From NCBI GenBank assembly GCA_030427505.1, contig JAUICH010000006.1, forward strand, positions 62,001-126,000: 64,000 nucleotides of DNA, read 5' to 3'. The notes beneath the pieces are model-generated. The model saw only the letters and a list, made by a program, of their open reading frames with translations. It searched no databases and had not been told where the DNA came from. Of the stretch, positions 37,058 through 46,972 are shown piece by piece (position 1 is the first letter of the stretch; every line of letters starts with the position of its first letter). The DNA is from Verrucomicrobiia bacterium. GTDB taxonomy: Bacteria > Verrucomicrobiota > Verrucomicrobiia > Verrucomicrobiales > DEV007. The translations under genes were made by a program, and so were the position numbers.

Positions 37058-39784
37058 TCACCGGCGCCGTTTGGCGCGCGCGAAGCGGGACTGACGTTCC
37101 TTGGCGGCTTTCTCGGCTTCCTTCTCCGCTGCTTCGGCAGACACTTTCGGGGGCGCTTTTTCCTGGGCGGCAGTCTTTTCGGCGGGAGCGTCCGCTTTGG
37201 TGGGGGATGGGGTTTCTCGCTGGACGGATTTCGCGGTGTTTTGTCGAGCCTGTCGCTTTTCCAGTTGGAGCACCGGCAGGCGCCAGCCCATGCGGGTCAC
37301 CAGGGCCTCGACCAGGATGACGGCCAGAAGGGCGGCGAAGAGCCAGTTTTCAATACCAGTGAAGTCCCGGACGGAGGGTTTCCGCCAGGCGCTGGCCAGA
37401 TCGAGCAACTCTTGCCCGCCGCTGGCGGCGGCGGTTTGGCGGAGTTCCTCCGCGCGTTCCAGGTCAAAGGCCCACTCCGCGCTGGTGCCGACGACCAGGG
37501 GGCCGAAGGTCAGGGCCGAACCGCCTACTTGGACGGCGCCGCGGACCATCTGGCCTTCTTTCAGGTCGGTAGTCAGGCGGTAGTGACCGGGGGCGAGGCG
37601 GGACCAGGTCAGTTCTTTCACCGCGGGGTTGTTCAGTCCTTCCGTCAGGGCCACCCGGGGTGGGCGGGAGGCGAATTTCTCCGTCCAGGTATCGTCGTAG
37701 AGGAGATCCACATTCAGTTCCGTGCCGGTGAGGTGGGAGCGCAGGCCGATGCCGGGGGGAACCGGCTCGCCCATGAGCCAGCGGTTCATTGTCTGGAGAA
37801 AATCGCCCAGCTTTTCCCATTGGCGCGCGGACTCTGAGAATTCGCCACCCAGGGGAAAAGAGATGGCCGCAGTGTGGCCGATGCCCCGGTGACCGTAAGC
37901 GATGAGAGGCGCAGCGTATTCGTCGGTGGTGATGAGGGCCTGGCTGTCGTCCGGGCGCAGGTAGCTGAGGTTGTAGCCGTCCGCTTGGGGCAGCCAGTCC
38001 AGGTCGCTGCCGGAGACTTCATACCAGCTTCCAGTGGCCTTGGTACCGACCGGTTCTTCGACGAAGGCGGAGCGGGCCACGGTGACGGTTTCTTGGGCGA
38101 ATATGTTGGGCAAGTTGCCGGGGTGCTGAGTGAAAAACATACGGCCGTTGCCGCGCGAGGCGATGTCCTCCAGGAAAGCGGAATCCACATCGGAGCGGGT
38201 GCCCAGGCCGATGACGCTGACGGATCCCGAATTTTCCGTAATATCTTTTACCAGTTTCTTATAGTCACCGGGTTCCTCGGAATCCATGGCATCGGAAAAG
38301 AGGATGATATGGCGCTGACCGACGGTGGCCTTCTGAAGGGATTTCCACGCCGCTTCCAGCCCGGTGTAGACGAAGATGCCGCCACCCATGCTCTCGATAC
38401 TCCGCACGCGGCGGAGCAGTTCGTTCCGGTGCTGGGCGACATTCAGAAGAGGGGCGATTTCGTGGGCCTCGCTGTCCACGGCGTAGACCGTGATGAGGTC
38501 CTGGTAGCCCAGCAGCTCGATGGCACGGGAGGCGCCTTCGTTCGCCAACTGGATCTTGGTCTGGCCGCCCGGCACGGTCATGCTCATGCTACCGGAGCGA
38601 TCCATGACGATGGCCATGGCGACGGCGAGTTTCCGGTGTTCCGCCTTCAGCTCCATGGAAACCGGCAGCAGCGGGTCCACGGGAGAATCGAAATATCCGC
38701 CCGAGCCAAAGCTTTTCTTTCCGCCGGCCATGAGGAAGCCGCCGCCCTGCTCGCTGACGAAGAAGTTCAGGGCCTCCAGGAATTCGCCCGGCACTTCGTA
38801 GGCGGGCACATTGTTGAAAAGCACGCTTTTCACTCCGGTGAGGCGTCCGGGCTGGAGGGAGAGGGGCTCGGTCACTACCTCAACGGTAAAGCCCTGGGCC
38901 CGGAGGACGCTGGCCACCGGGTCGTTGGTGTACTTGGTGACGAGCAGGACACGCGGTCCGCCGCTGATTTCGATCCAGGCCTCGTAGCGGTTATTGCCTG
39001 GGTAGGCGTCTGTCTCCGGCTGGATGCGGACTTCGTAGAGATGCGAGCCCGGCTCCACGATGCGGTCCGTGAGCCGGATGGCGCCGCTGCCCTGAGAAAC
39101 CTGGATGGAGGTTTCCAGCAATTGCTCGCCATTGCGGGTGATGATGGCGGGGACCTCTCCCTCCGCGTTTCCAGCCACCTGGATTTCCATGACGAAGGGC
39201 TCGCCGATCTGGCTGGTCTCCGGCATGGAGAAGGAGGAGAGCCGGAAGTCCTGTTCTTCCTCCTCGCGAAGCATCCGGTAGTCCAGGGGCACGCCGCGTT
39301 TCTGAAGCTTTTCCGCCAGGCCGGTGAGCGGTTCCGTGCTGAAGCCGTCGGTAAAGATGAGGAGCCGCGCCGGTTTTTCCGGATCGGTCATGGCCAGGGT
39401 GTTTTCCAGGGCCAGGCGGGTGCGGGTGAGGGAGCGGTTGCCGGGAAAGAGGGCGGACTCCGTGACGGGCTGGCTGACGACTTCGTCCGCGTATTCCACG
39501 TAGTGAAGCCGGTCCGCGCGCGAGGGCTTGGAATGCTCCAGGAGACGTTTCCATTCGTCGATGTTCTGGTCGACCACGTCCGCCGCGGATTCCGAGCGGT
39601 CCACCAGCACCCAGAGGTCGATGCCGTCCTTCAACAGGCGGAACTGCGGCTCCGCCAGGATGAGAACGACGAGCAGCAGGGCCAAGACGCGCAGGGGCTG
39701 CCAGAGACGCAGCCGCTTCCAGTACCACCCCGCGATGACGAGGATGGGCAGGAGGATGAACCATTCTGGAGCGGCGAATCTCAC
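37058..39784 (-). CDS. large VWA-domain membrane protein
   Basis: The 908-residue protein starts with two membrane helices (WFILLPILVIAGWYW, LRVLALLLVVLILAEPQFRL). A VWA-like region follows (DLWVLVDRSESAADVVDQNI), then a GATase-like region (PRVLLVTKYTNDPVASVL). A second VWA module keeps the MIDAS motif DRSGSMS (AVAMAIVMDRSGSM). A helix near residue 830 (WLFAALLAVILVEALV) and a Lys/Ala-rich tail end the protein. It is the last gene of the MoxR/DUF58 operon, which suggests a metal-dependent adhesion or chaperone role at the inner membrane (inference). Confidence 0.88.
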   Translation of the reverse strand: MRFAAPEWFILLPILVIAGWYWKRLRLWQPLRVLALLLVVLILAEPQFRLLKDGIDLWVLVDRSESAADVVDQNIDEWKRLLEHSKPSRADRLHYVEYADEVVSQPVTESALFPGNRSLTRTRLALENTLAMTDPEKPARLLIFTDGFSTEPLTGLAEKLQKRGVPLDYRMLREEEEQDFRLSSFSMPETSQIGEPFVMEIQVAGNAEGEVPAIITRNGEQLLETSIQVSQGSGAIRLTDRIVEPGSHLYEVRIQPETDAYPGNNRYEAWIEISGGPRVLLVTKYTNDPVASVLRAQGFTVEVVTEPLSLQPGRLTGVKSVLFNNVPAYEVPGEFLEALNFFVSEQGGGFLMAGGKKSFGSGGYFDSPVDPLLPVSMELKAEHRKLAVAMAIVMDRSGSMSMTVPGGQTKIQLANEGASRAIELLGYQDLITVYAVDSEAHEIAPLLNVAQHRNELLRRVRSIESMGGGIFVYTGLEAAWKSLQKATVGQRHIILFSDAMDSEEPGDYKKLVKDITENSGSVSVIGLGTRSDVDSAFLEDIASRGNGRMFFTQHPGNLPNIFAQETVTVARSAFVEEPVGTKATGSWYEVSGSDLDWLPQADGYNLSYLRPDDSQALITTDEYAAPLIAYGHRGIGHTAAISFPLGGEFSESARQWEKLGDFLQTMNRWLMGEPVPPGIGLRSHLTGTELNVDLLYDDTWTEKFASRPPRVALTEGLNNPAVKELTWSRLAPGHYRLTTDLKEGQMVRGAVQVGGSALTFGPLVVGTSAEWAFDLERAEELRQTAAASGGQELLDLASAWRKPSVRDFTGIENWLFAALLAVILVEALVTRMGWRLPVLQLEKRQARQNTAKSVQRETPSPTKADAPAEKTAAQEKAPPKVSAEAAEKEAEKAAKERQSRFARAKRRR

Positions 39785-39803
39785 GGGTGGGTCGAAAAAA
39801 GAA

Positions 39804-41600
39804 TCAGGCGGGTTGGGCGGTGGTGGAAGTGGTGGTGGGGCGATGAATAAAGAACCAACTGGCCAGCAGCGCCATTGCCACTAGCAGAGCCCAGAACTGC
39901 CAGTGGCTGTCCTTTTCCGCGTGTCTCATGGTGAGCTGGCTTTCCACTTCGCGGAGGTTGTTCATGGGAGCGGCGCTGGTCAGGTCCGCCTCCCGGGTGT
40001 CCGCGAAGTAAGCGGCGGCTTCTAACAGAACCACGCCGTCCTGACGGATGTCAAAAAAAGCCGGTTCCGCCGGGGCCCGGAGCGTGGCGGCCCGGTTCAG
40101 GGGGATTTCTTCCTCCGAGGTCAGGGGACCGCGGCGGGCCGTGAAGAGCAGCGGTCCGGCGTCTTCGCCGATGGCATGGGCGAGCTGGAAGGCCTGGCCG
40201 GTTTCAAAATTCCGGTGCTCGGGCGCGACTTTCCGGTCCCGGATGTCTTCCAGGAAGCGGCTGACCAGGATGACAAAGGCGGGCAGACGGGAGGCGTTGG
40301 AACGGGCCAGTTCGAAGTTGAGGATCAACTGGCGGGCCCCTTGGTCGATCCGCAGCAGGATGAGTGGCCGGCCGCCCTGCCAGAGCAGCACCTCGTCCTG
40401 TTCGGTGACGGGAATGCTGGGCGAGTTCTGGGTGATGAGGCCCTGCCAGTTCAGGCCCTCTGTCAGGGGATGGTTTTCGGCGGCGATCCGGCCGTCCAGG
40501 AAGCCGCCCGCGCTCCGCGCCTGGTCCACAAAGAGGATGAGGTTCCCGGCGGGAATCGCGGGCTGGAGCGGATCGTAGCTGGCCAGCGTGACGTCAGGCA
40601 CTTCGCCCGAGCCGGGCGGCGTGACGTTTTCCAGGCTGTTCATGAGCGGGTCCAGCAGACGGTCAAGTTTCCGCGGAGCGTTCTTTCCCAAGGCGAGGGG
40701 CTTGGGAATGGGGCGCACCAGGGGCAGCCGGTCGTCCAGGGCGAAGCTGTCGCCCTCCAGAATGAGCATGGCGGCGTCGCCACCGCCGGGAAAGGCGCCA
40801 CTCAGGGAGCGGAGCTGATTCGGCTCCAGCGAAACGGAACGGGGCGCGGACTTCTGGCCGCCGCTCTGGAGAAACCACTGCCGGGTCTGCGGTTGGTCGC
40901 TGTAGTTGCGAACCAGGGCTTTCCAGAGCCACTGACCGCTTTCGTCCTGCTCCACCGTCATGCCGGCGAAGCCGCAGTTCGCGGTGGGACGTCCGGTGGA
41001 AAGGACGCGGGCATCAAAGGCGGGGTTTTGTAGTTCGTGATCGGTGGCTAGGATAACGACACCTTCCTGACCGACCAGGCTACGGGCGACGCGCAGGGCG
41101 GGGGTGAAGTCGTGATCGCCGCCCAGGGGCTGCCAGTCCGGCAGGCTGGCGATCAGGTCGCTCCGGCTCGGGCCGTGGTAGAGGCTTTCCCCAAGGATCC
41201 GGGAGTCGAGCATGACGTACTCCGTCTGGCTGGCCACGGTCTCCAGGTGGCTGAGTTCGCGGTCGAGCGCTCCAGCCATGTCTTCCTTGAAGACCTGCAT
41301 GGAAGCGGAGCCGTCCATGACCACGGCGATGCGCTGGACCGAGTCCTCGCGAATCCAGCGCGGGTCCACCAGGAGCCAGGTGAGGAGGAGTACCATCAGA
41401 AGTTGAAGCCAGAGAGGAATGGAGGAGCGCAGGCGTTCGACCCGGCGGCCGGTCAGACTCTGCTTCTGCAACTGGTCCAGCAAAAAGAGTGTGCTGATGG
41501 TGACGGTGCGGGCCTGCCGCTGCAGGAAATGGATGGCCAAGACCGCGGGCAGGCCGAGCAGGGCCCAGAAACCGGCGGGGTTGGCGAAGATGACATCCAT
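39804..41600 (-). CDS. BatA-like membrane protein with degenerate VWA
   Basis: The 598-residue product starts with the BatA N-terminal pattern (NPAGFWALLGLPAVLAIHFL, helix 1; IPLWLQLLMVLLLTWLLVDP, helix 2). The VWA domain follows with MDGSASMQVFKED, which keeps DxSxS. A last helix near residue 578 (FWALLVAMALLASWFFIH) gives the usual topology. Its neighbours are DUF58 upstream and the larger VWA protein downstream, the classic MoxR-linked order. It is translated 19 bp upstream of the larger VWA gene. The role is inferred from family context. Confidence 0.88.
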   Translation of the reverse strand: MDVIFANPAGFWALLGLPAVLAIHFLQRQARTVTISTLFLLDQLQKQSLTGRRVERLRSSIPLWLQLLMVLLLTWLLVDPRWIREDSVQRIAVVMDGSASMQVFKEDMAGALDRELSHLETVASQTEYVMLDSRILGESLYHGPSRSDLIASLPDWQPLGGDHDFTPALRVARSLVGQEGVVILATDHELQNPAFDARVLSTGRPTANCGFAGMTVEQDESGQWLWKALVRNYSDQPQTRQWFLQSGGQKSAPRSVSLEPNQLRSLSGAFPGGGDAAMLILEGDSFALDDRLPLVRPIPKPLALGKNAPRKLDRLLDPLMNSLENVTPPGSGEVPDVTLASYDPLQPAIPAGNLILFVDQARSAGGFLDGRIAAENHPLTEGLNWQGLITQNSPSIPVTEQDEVLLWQGGRPLILLRIDQGARQLILNFELARSNASRLPAFVILVSRFLEDIRDRKVAPEHRNFETGQAFQLAHAIGEDAGPLLFTARRGPLTSEEEIPLNRAATLRAPAEPAFFDIRQDGVVLLEAAAYFADTREADLTSAAPMNNLREVESQLTMRHAEKDSHWQFWALLVAMALLASWFFIHRPTTTSTTAQPA

Positions 41601-41656
41601 TTCTTTTTTAGGGGGAATGTGAGGGGGGAGCGGCTGAGAGAACTACAGGAAAGGGC

Positions 41657-42538
41657 TCAGGTCCAGACTTCCAGGGCTCCCATGGACAGGGCTTCCAGTT
41701 GCAGGGCCTTTTGCAGAGGGGGGGCGGAGGGGATGCGGGCCAGGATGACGTCGTACTTGCGGCCCAGCGTTTTCCAGAGTTCGAAGTGGCGGCGGTAGGC
41801 TTCCAGGTAGCGTTTCAGGATGGAGCGTTCCACGCGGTGGTGGTGCCGGGTTCCGGCCTCGGCTTCTACGAACTCATAGTTGCCGTCCCATTCGGGCGCG
41901 GCTTCGCTTTGAAGGAAGGGACAGAGGATGATGCCGCGGCCCCGTCCGCGGGTGAGGGCGCCCAGGACAGGGTCCGGCGAGCCGGAGAAAAGGAGATCGC
42001 TGACAAAGAGGCGCATGGACTGAGCCCGGAAAGGGAGGGCGCGGAGATCCGCCGGGGCGGCGGGACCGGTGGCGGGCAGGTTGGCGGCCTCAGTCAGCCA
42101 GGCGTGGTGGTGGATGGCGTCTTCCTGGACCCGGAGATGGCTGGAGCCTTTAACCAGGTAAGTGTGAAGCGTCGCCCCGCTCTTGATGGCGGCGTGCACC
42201 GACAGGTAGAACAGCTCCAGGACACGGGCCCGCTTCGCCTCGTCGAAGTCCATGGAGTCCGAGACATCCAGAACGAGGTCCACCATGGGGCGCACCTCTT
42301 CCCGGTAGAGTTTCATGCTGTAGTTGCCTGTGCGCGCGTAGGCCTGCCAGTTGATGTGGCGGGGGTCGTCGCCGGGCAGGTAGGAGCGGTGGTCCTGGAA
42401 GTCGAGCGAGCTGCCGGCCCCACTGCCCTGCATGTCGCCCACCTGGCCGCGCCAGACGCGGTGCTGCAGGGGCAGCCGGTAGATGTCCGCCGCGGCCTGG
42501 GCTCGCGAGGCGATGCCAGCCACCGCCTTGGCATCCAT
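41657..42538 (-). CDS. DUF58 domain protein
   Basis: ATG 42538 gives 293 residues (MDAKAVAGIASRAQAAADIY). The DUF58 signature is present: SLDFQDHRSYLPGDDPRHIN, then WQAYARTGNYSMKLYREEV, followed by the VWA-like LVLDVSDSMDF. The protein has no membrane helices, so it is the soluble type. DUF58 proteins occur next to MoxR ATPases and VWA proteins, as here. The open frame continues upstream to 43690 only as an antisense-free shadow of the permease gene and is excluded. A GTG a few codons upstream is a possible start. Confidence 0.9.
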   Translation of the reverse strand: MDAKAVAGIASRAQAAADIYRLPLQHRVWRGQVGDMQGSGAGSSLDFQDHRSYLPGDDPRHINWQAYARTGNYSMKLYREEVRPMVDLVLDVSDSMDFDEAKRARVLELFYLSVHAAIKSGATLHTYLVKGSSHLRVQEDAIHHHAWLTEAANLPATGPAAPADLRALPFRAQSMRLFVSDLLFSGSPDPVLGALTRGRGRGIILCPFLQSEAAPEWDGNYEFVEAEAGTRHHHRVERSILKRYLEAYRRHFELWKTLGRKYDVILARIPSAPPLQKALQLEALSMGALEVWT

Positions 42539-42555
42539 GCTATCTCCGGCCTGCT

Positions 42556-44010
42556 TCACGACTCGTCCCGGGAAATGATTTTGTTCATGATCTGGCCCTC
42601 GGGGACGGAAGCGTCTCCGTGCCGGATCTGATTCGAAACCTGTGACATGCTCCGGAAGAGGGGAAGGGCCCGGAGGAGGGGAAGGAAGAGAGAGCCCGCC
42701 AGCATGACGGCGGTGAGGAAGACGGCCAGTGCTGGGACATCGTCGGGGTTCTCCATCAGGTGAACGAAGTACACGAAGGGCAGAGGAATGTAGAAAAACA
42801 CATCGTTTCCGTAGCCGGCGATCTCCCCGATCACCGAGCTGAGGAAGAAGCCGGTGACGATGATGATGCACTGCACCAGCACATACATTCCGAAGAGATT
42901 GGTGGTGCGGGGGAGGAAGGTCTGGATGAAGAGCAGGGGAAAGATGATCGCGGTGCCCAGGTTGATGCAAGCCATCAGCAGCTCGGAATCGGTGCCCCGG
43001 TAGAAAGGTTTGTGAACCATCAGGAAAACTCCGAGGATGACCCAACTGAGCAGAAAATAGAGGAGTCCGGTGTGCCAGCCCGGGGTCAGGAAAAAACGGG
43101 AAAAGGAAACGGGCTTGAACCGGAGAAAGGGCGCCAGGATGGAGGGGAGAATGACGGGCTGTTCGGTCAGGGCGTCCACCCACACCACGGCCATGACCAC
43201 AAAGGCCATGACGAACATGGGCTCGGAATCTGCGGAGCTGAAGACGGGGATGAGCAGTGCCACGATAACGAACGCCCAGGCGATGAGACGCTTCCGCGTG
43301 GAATGGTTTTCCGCCGCCGGCGCGATGCGGCTGGCGCCCATGTCGAGAAAGAAGTAGATCGCGTAGACGGAGGTGATGAGCATGGCCAGGGTGCCCCACC
43401 AGAAGTCTGGGTCGGTAAAATCCAGATCCACGCCCCAGCCATTCGACGCGCCCGTGATCAGGCTGAAGGTCGTGATCATGAGCACGACGGCCACCGCGCC
43501 ACGAATGAGGATGCCTCTGAAGGCGGACATGCCCACGGTCACGGCGGTCAGGACCGCCGACAGAACGAACAGGGAAAAGATGAGGAAGATCTCCTCCAGC
43601 AGGTTCACGCCGCCGAAGAAGTACCGCATGACCACATAGGGCAGTATGGCGGTGAAGAACAGCAGCGTCTGCACTAACAACGCCGCCCATTTTCCCAGGG
43701 CAATGCGCCAGGCGCTGAGACGGGTGAGCATGATGAGGTCCATGGTATTGAGGCGGACCTCATTGGCCAGCGCGGAGAAACCGCGGATGGGCATGACGAT
43801 GAGCATGGTGGTGGAAACAAAGAACCAGAACACCCCATGAAGACTGTCCGAACCATGCTCCGCCGCCGTGCCGAGGAGGACGGTCAGGACCATGACGCCC
43901 TGGAGCAGGATGAACGACACCGAAAAGAGGTGCGTCCGCATGCCCTGCCGGAGTTCTTTCACCAGCATGGGGCTGAGCCTGTCGGAGAAATCTGTAATGC
44001 TTTCGCTCAC
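42556..44010 (-). CDS. ABC-2 type transporter permease
   Basis: From a GTG at 44010 (VSESITDFSDRLSPMLVKEL) the product has 484 residues and about 12 hydrophobic segments, among them FSVSFILLQGVMVLTVLLGT, AVLTAVTVGMSAFRGILIRG and FFLSSVIGEIAGYG. An ATG at 44052 would add 14 residues overlapping the ATPase gene; I prefer the GTG because it lies directly after the ATPase stop codon. The pair with the ATPase upstream forms an exporter of the ABC-2 class. Its substrate is unknown, but it sits inside the MoxR operon. Confidence 0.85.
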   Translation of the reverse strand: MSESITDFSDRLSPMLVKELRQGMRTHLFSVSFILLQGVMVLTVLLGTAAEHGSDSLHGVFWFFVSTTMLIVMPIRGFSALANEVRLNTMDLIMLTRLSAWRIALGKWAALLVQTLLFFTAILPYVVMRYFFGGVNLLEEIFLIFSLFVLSAVLTAVTVGMSAFRGILIRGAVAVVLMITTFSLITGASNGWGVDLDFTDPDFWWGTLAMLITSVYAIYFFLDMGASRIAPAAENHSTRKRLIAWAFVIVALLIPVFSSADSEPMFVMAFVVMAVVWVDALTEQPVILPSILAPFLRFKPVSFSRFFLTPGWHTGLLYFLLSWVILGVFLMVHKPFYRGTDSELLMACINLGTAIIFPLLFIQTFLPRTTNLFGMYVLVQCIIIVTGFFLSSVIGEIAGYGNDVFFYIPLPFVYFVHLMENPDDVPALAVFLTAVMLAGSLFLPLLRALPLFRSMSQVSNQIRHGDASVPEGQIMNKIISRDES

Positions 44011-44014
44011 GGAT

Positions 44015-45007
44015 TCAGTTCTTTTGCGTCTGGGCCAGTTCCTCGGCTTCAATCCGGTTGAGAATGTCGATAAAGGCGTCTTCCAGTTTTCGTTCCACGC
44101 GGTGGAACTCGATGATGGGCAGCCCGTCCGCGATCATCCGCTTCAGCACCCCGGCCAGGACGTCGTCTTCCACGGAGTCCACCTCGATCCGCGCGCCCTG
44201 TTTGTAGGTTTCTTTGAAGGTGACGTGAGGATTCATTTCGATCCACTCCGTCAGCCTGGCGGGATCGCCACTGATCTGAACATCCACGATGGTGATGCCG
44301 GAGTCTCCGCGTTTCAGGCTTTCCGCGCTGCCGTGGTGAACGATGCGGCCCTTGTCGATGAAGAGCAGGGTGTCGCACATTTCGCCCAGTTCGGAAAGAA
44401 TGTGGGAGCTGATGAAAACGGTCTTGCCGTCTTCCGCCAGGATGCGGATAAGGTGCTTCAACTCCACGCGAGCCTTCGGGTCCAGGCCGGCGGCGGGTTC
44501 GTCCAGGATGAGGACGTCGGGATCGTGGATGAGGGCGCGGCCCAGGCAGAGGCGCTGGCCCATGCCCTTGGACAGCTTATTGATCAGGCGGGCCGAGAGC
44601 GGGGTCAGGTCGGTGAAGTCCATGACGTCCTTCACCCGTTCCGCCCGTTCTTTGCCCTTGAAGCCGAGGGCGCGGGCAAAGAAGTCCAGGTACTCCACGA
44701 CCGTCATGTGGTCGTAGGTGCCGAAATTGTCCGGCATCCAGCCGATGCGGCCGCGGACCTGGGCGGGATACTGGATGACGTCGATGCCGCAGACTTTTAC
44801 GTAGCCCCGGGTGGGGTAGTCCAGGGTGGCCAGGATGCGCATGGTGGTGGTCTTACCCGCGCCATTGGCGCCCACGAAGCCGACCACCTGGCCGCGGTCC
44901 ACATGAAAGGTCACGCCGTTCACGGCCTTGAGCGGGCCGAAGTAGCGGTGCAGGCCCACCACTTCGATGCTGGGCGGCAAGCCTTCTGATGTCTTCTGTT
45001 CGCTCAT
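44015..45007 (-). CDS. ABC transporter ATP-binding protein
   Basis: The 330-residue ATPase starts at ATG 45007, which overlaps the stop of the upstream gene as ATGA, so translation is coupled. Walker A is GANGAGKTT, the signature LSKGMGQRL and Walker B LILDEPAAGLDP. The switch His lies in VFISSHILSELGEMCDTLLF. The C-terminal 100 residues form the extra domain seen in ABC-2 exporter ATPases (gliding/NatA type). It partners the permease gene that starts a few bases downstream. Confidence 0.95.
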   Translation of the reverse strand: MSEQKTSEGLPPSIEVVGLHRYFGPLKAVNGVTFHVDRGQVVGFVGANGAGKTTTMRILATLDYPTRGYVKVCGIDVIQYPAQVRGRIGWMPDNFGTYDHMTVVEYLDFFARALGFKGKERAERVKDVMDFTDLTPLSARLINKLSKGMGQRLCLGRALIHDPDVLILDEPAAGLDPKARVELKHLIRILAEDGKTVFISSHILSELGEMCDTLLFIDKGRIVHHGSAESLKRGDSGITIVDVQISGDPARLTEWIEMNPHVTFKETYKQGARIEVDSVEDDVLAGVLKRMIADGLPIIEFHRVERKLEDAFIDILNRIEAEELAQTQKN

Positions 45008-46965
45008 TCCGTGGTGGGTGGGGAAGGAGGGGCGTCCGGGCTGCCGAGCACCGGACCGTTCATCACGGGCCCGTAAATGACGATGCGATCTTTTTCCCAC
45101 TTGATGGCGCCCAGGGTTTCTACCGCCAGCCCGCCGGACTTCGCGGCGGTGGCGAAGAAGTAGTCCCGGGGCGTTTCAGGATAGTTCCTCAGCACCGATT
45201 GCAGGGAGTTGGAGGCGACTTCGGTCTGGTCTTCCCACCAGTCCCGGAAGGCTTTGCGGGAGGATGCCGCCAAGGGAATGCGGTTCCCGCTGGCGACGGA
45301 ATTTTCGCACCGCCAGACTTTGCCTTCCTCGTCGAAGTAAAACAGTTGGTCCACCGCGAACTCCAGACTGGAGAAAAGCTCCGGCGCGTTGGCGCCGTCC
45401 CCCGCGCCGGCGGAGGCGGACTGTACCTTTTCGATGCGGGAGCGGGTGGGGCGGATGGCTTCCAGGTAGTGGGCCTGCTCGCTGCGGCTTTGAAACCAGT
45501 CACCGGCAAACTGGTTTCCGTTCAGCGTGTAGCGGACTTCCGTGTTGTCCGAGCCGCCGAACTTCGTCCAGCGGGAAGCCGCCAGGACGGTGGGCGAAAT
45601 GAAGGGAATGTCCTCGGTGGTGAAGGTGTTGGAGAGCAACATGCCCGTGCGGGAGATCTGCTCCTGGAAGACATAGGCTCGGCGTTCGTCCTGATCTGCT
45701 TCCAGGTTGATGGCGGCGAAACGCATGCCGCGGCCGCCCAAGCCGTCGCTGAAGAGGATCAGCAGCACGATCAACAGGCTGGCGGCCAGAGAGATGAGGG
45801 GGGTGGTGAGGAACATGCGGTGGCGCTGGCCCGGCTTGGCCAGGACGAACAGGTTTACCGGGCCGACCACCACGCCGAAGGCGATGAGGAGGATGATGAC
45901 CAGGGCCGCGTTGAAGGGCGCCTCGCCGAAGTCCGACTGCAGCTTCCAGTAGCTGGAATAGTCCGTGGCGAAGTGTTCGGCGCTGTTCCCGGCCACCCGG
46001 GCGTAGAGCTGGTAGGTCTGGTTCACATTCAGGTTGGAACCATCCCACTTCCGCAGGGACACGCGGCCCAGGGAGATGCTGGCGGCTTGGAGGAAATCTT
46101 TGACGGAGGACTCCACCTCAGGGTCCCGGGCGGAGGCGTGGCCCAGTCCCAGGGACTCCAGACTGGTGTTTTCCCGGGTCGTATATACGGCCAGGTAGCC
46201 GCCCATGCGCAGCCATTCCATGATGGCCCGGCGGCTCTCCGGAGAGAGGGAAGTCCACTCGCCGTCCGTGATCATGATGGCATCCGTTCCCACCCAGCCG
46301 CGCCAGTCTTGGGGCAGCATGCTGGCCTTGAAGGTGGAGCCGAAACGGTCCGAACCGCCGGTGGACCCGCGGTTGACGGTCTGAAGGTGGTTGCTCAGGC
46401 CGAGCAGGTTTTTCTGCGCGATCTTGTCGCTGATGGCGATGTGCGCCCAGCCGGGATTGAACGACTGGGAATAGTAGTCGCGGTAGAGTTCCATCCCTGG
46501 CGAAGTGATCTGAATCTGCATCGACAGGCCGCGGTAGCCGCTCCGGGTCAGTTCCGTGGGTAGGGGGATGAGGATGTCGTGCTCCGTGACCGCGTTCGCT
46601 TCTCCGGGAAGGGAGAAGTCCGAACTGTAGGAGATGTTTCCCCGGCCGGCCGCGGAGGCGTTGAAACGGAGGTTCCAGTTCTGGGTCTGGCCGAGCGCGC
46701 TGCGGATGGTGACCCGCACCGGCAGGTAGCCGTAGGGGGCTGCTTCGCTGAAGTGAGCCGTCAGGGTAATGCGGGTGCGGTTTCCCTGGCCGTAGCTGTA
46801 TTCCGTCAGGTTGGTCTGGGCGGCTAGAGGATGGGCCAGGAGGAAGAGACAGGCCAGCAGCAGGACGAGCCCAGACACGAACCGCGGCCGGTGGCGAGGG
46901 GTCGCGAGGGGACGGAGGGCTAAGGGAGCGGGGGATGCCATGACTTCCAGGGCCGGGTGCGCCAT
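45004..46965 (-). CDS. large membrane protein with DUF4350/GATase-like region
   Basis: From ATG 46965 the product has 653 residues. A signal peptide or anchor (RFVSGLVLLLACLFLLAHPL) is followed by an exported beta-rich domain. A GATase-like segment (TDAIMITDGEWTSLSPESRR, AIMEWLRMGGYLAVYTTREN) resembles DUF4350, and two membrane helices lie around residues 330-400 (NAALVIILLIAFGVVVGPVN, FLTTPLISLAASLLIVLLIL). The start is 7 bp after the MoxR stop, and an ATG at 46941 is an alternative. It probably links the ATPase modules to the envelope (inference). Confidence 0.8.
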   Translation of the reverse strand: MAHPALEVMASPAPLALRPLATPRHRPRFVSGLVLLLACLFLLAHPLAAQTNLTEYSYGQGNRTRITLTAHFSEAAPYGYLPVRVTIRSALGQTQNWNLRFNASAAGRGNISYSSDFSLPGEANAVTEHDILIPLPTELTRSGYRGLSMQIQITSPGMELYRDYYSQSFNPGWAHIAISDKIAQKNLLGLSNHLQTVNRGSTGGSDRFGSTFKASMLPQDWRGWVGTDAIMITDGEWTSLSPESRRAIMEWLRMGGYLAVYTTRENTSLESLGLGHASARDPEVESSVKDFLQAASISLGRVSLRKWDGSNLNVNQTYQLYARVAGNSAEHFATDYSSYWKLQSDFGEAPFNAALVIILLIAFGVVVGPVNLFVLAKPGQRHRMFLTTPLISLAASLLIVLLILFSDGLGGRGMRFAAINLEADQDERRAYVFQEQISRTGMLLSNTFTTEDIPFISPTVLAASRWTKFGGSDNTEVRYTLNGNQFAGDWFQSRSEQAHYLEAIRPTRSRIEKVQSASAGAGDGANAPELFSSLEFAVDQLFYFDEEGKVWRCENSVASGNRIPLAASSRKAFRDWWEDQTEVASNSLQSVLRNYPETPRDYFFATAAKSGGLAVETLGAIKWEKDRIVIYGPVMNGPVLGSPDAPPSPPTTE

Positions 46966-46972
46966 GGCGGGG

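Noticed and set aside
42539-43690. Long upstream extension of the DUF58 frame
   Set aside because: It lies wholly inside the permease gene in another frame, and the DUF58 domain is complete without it.
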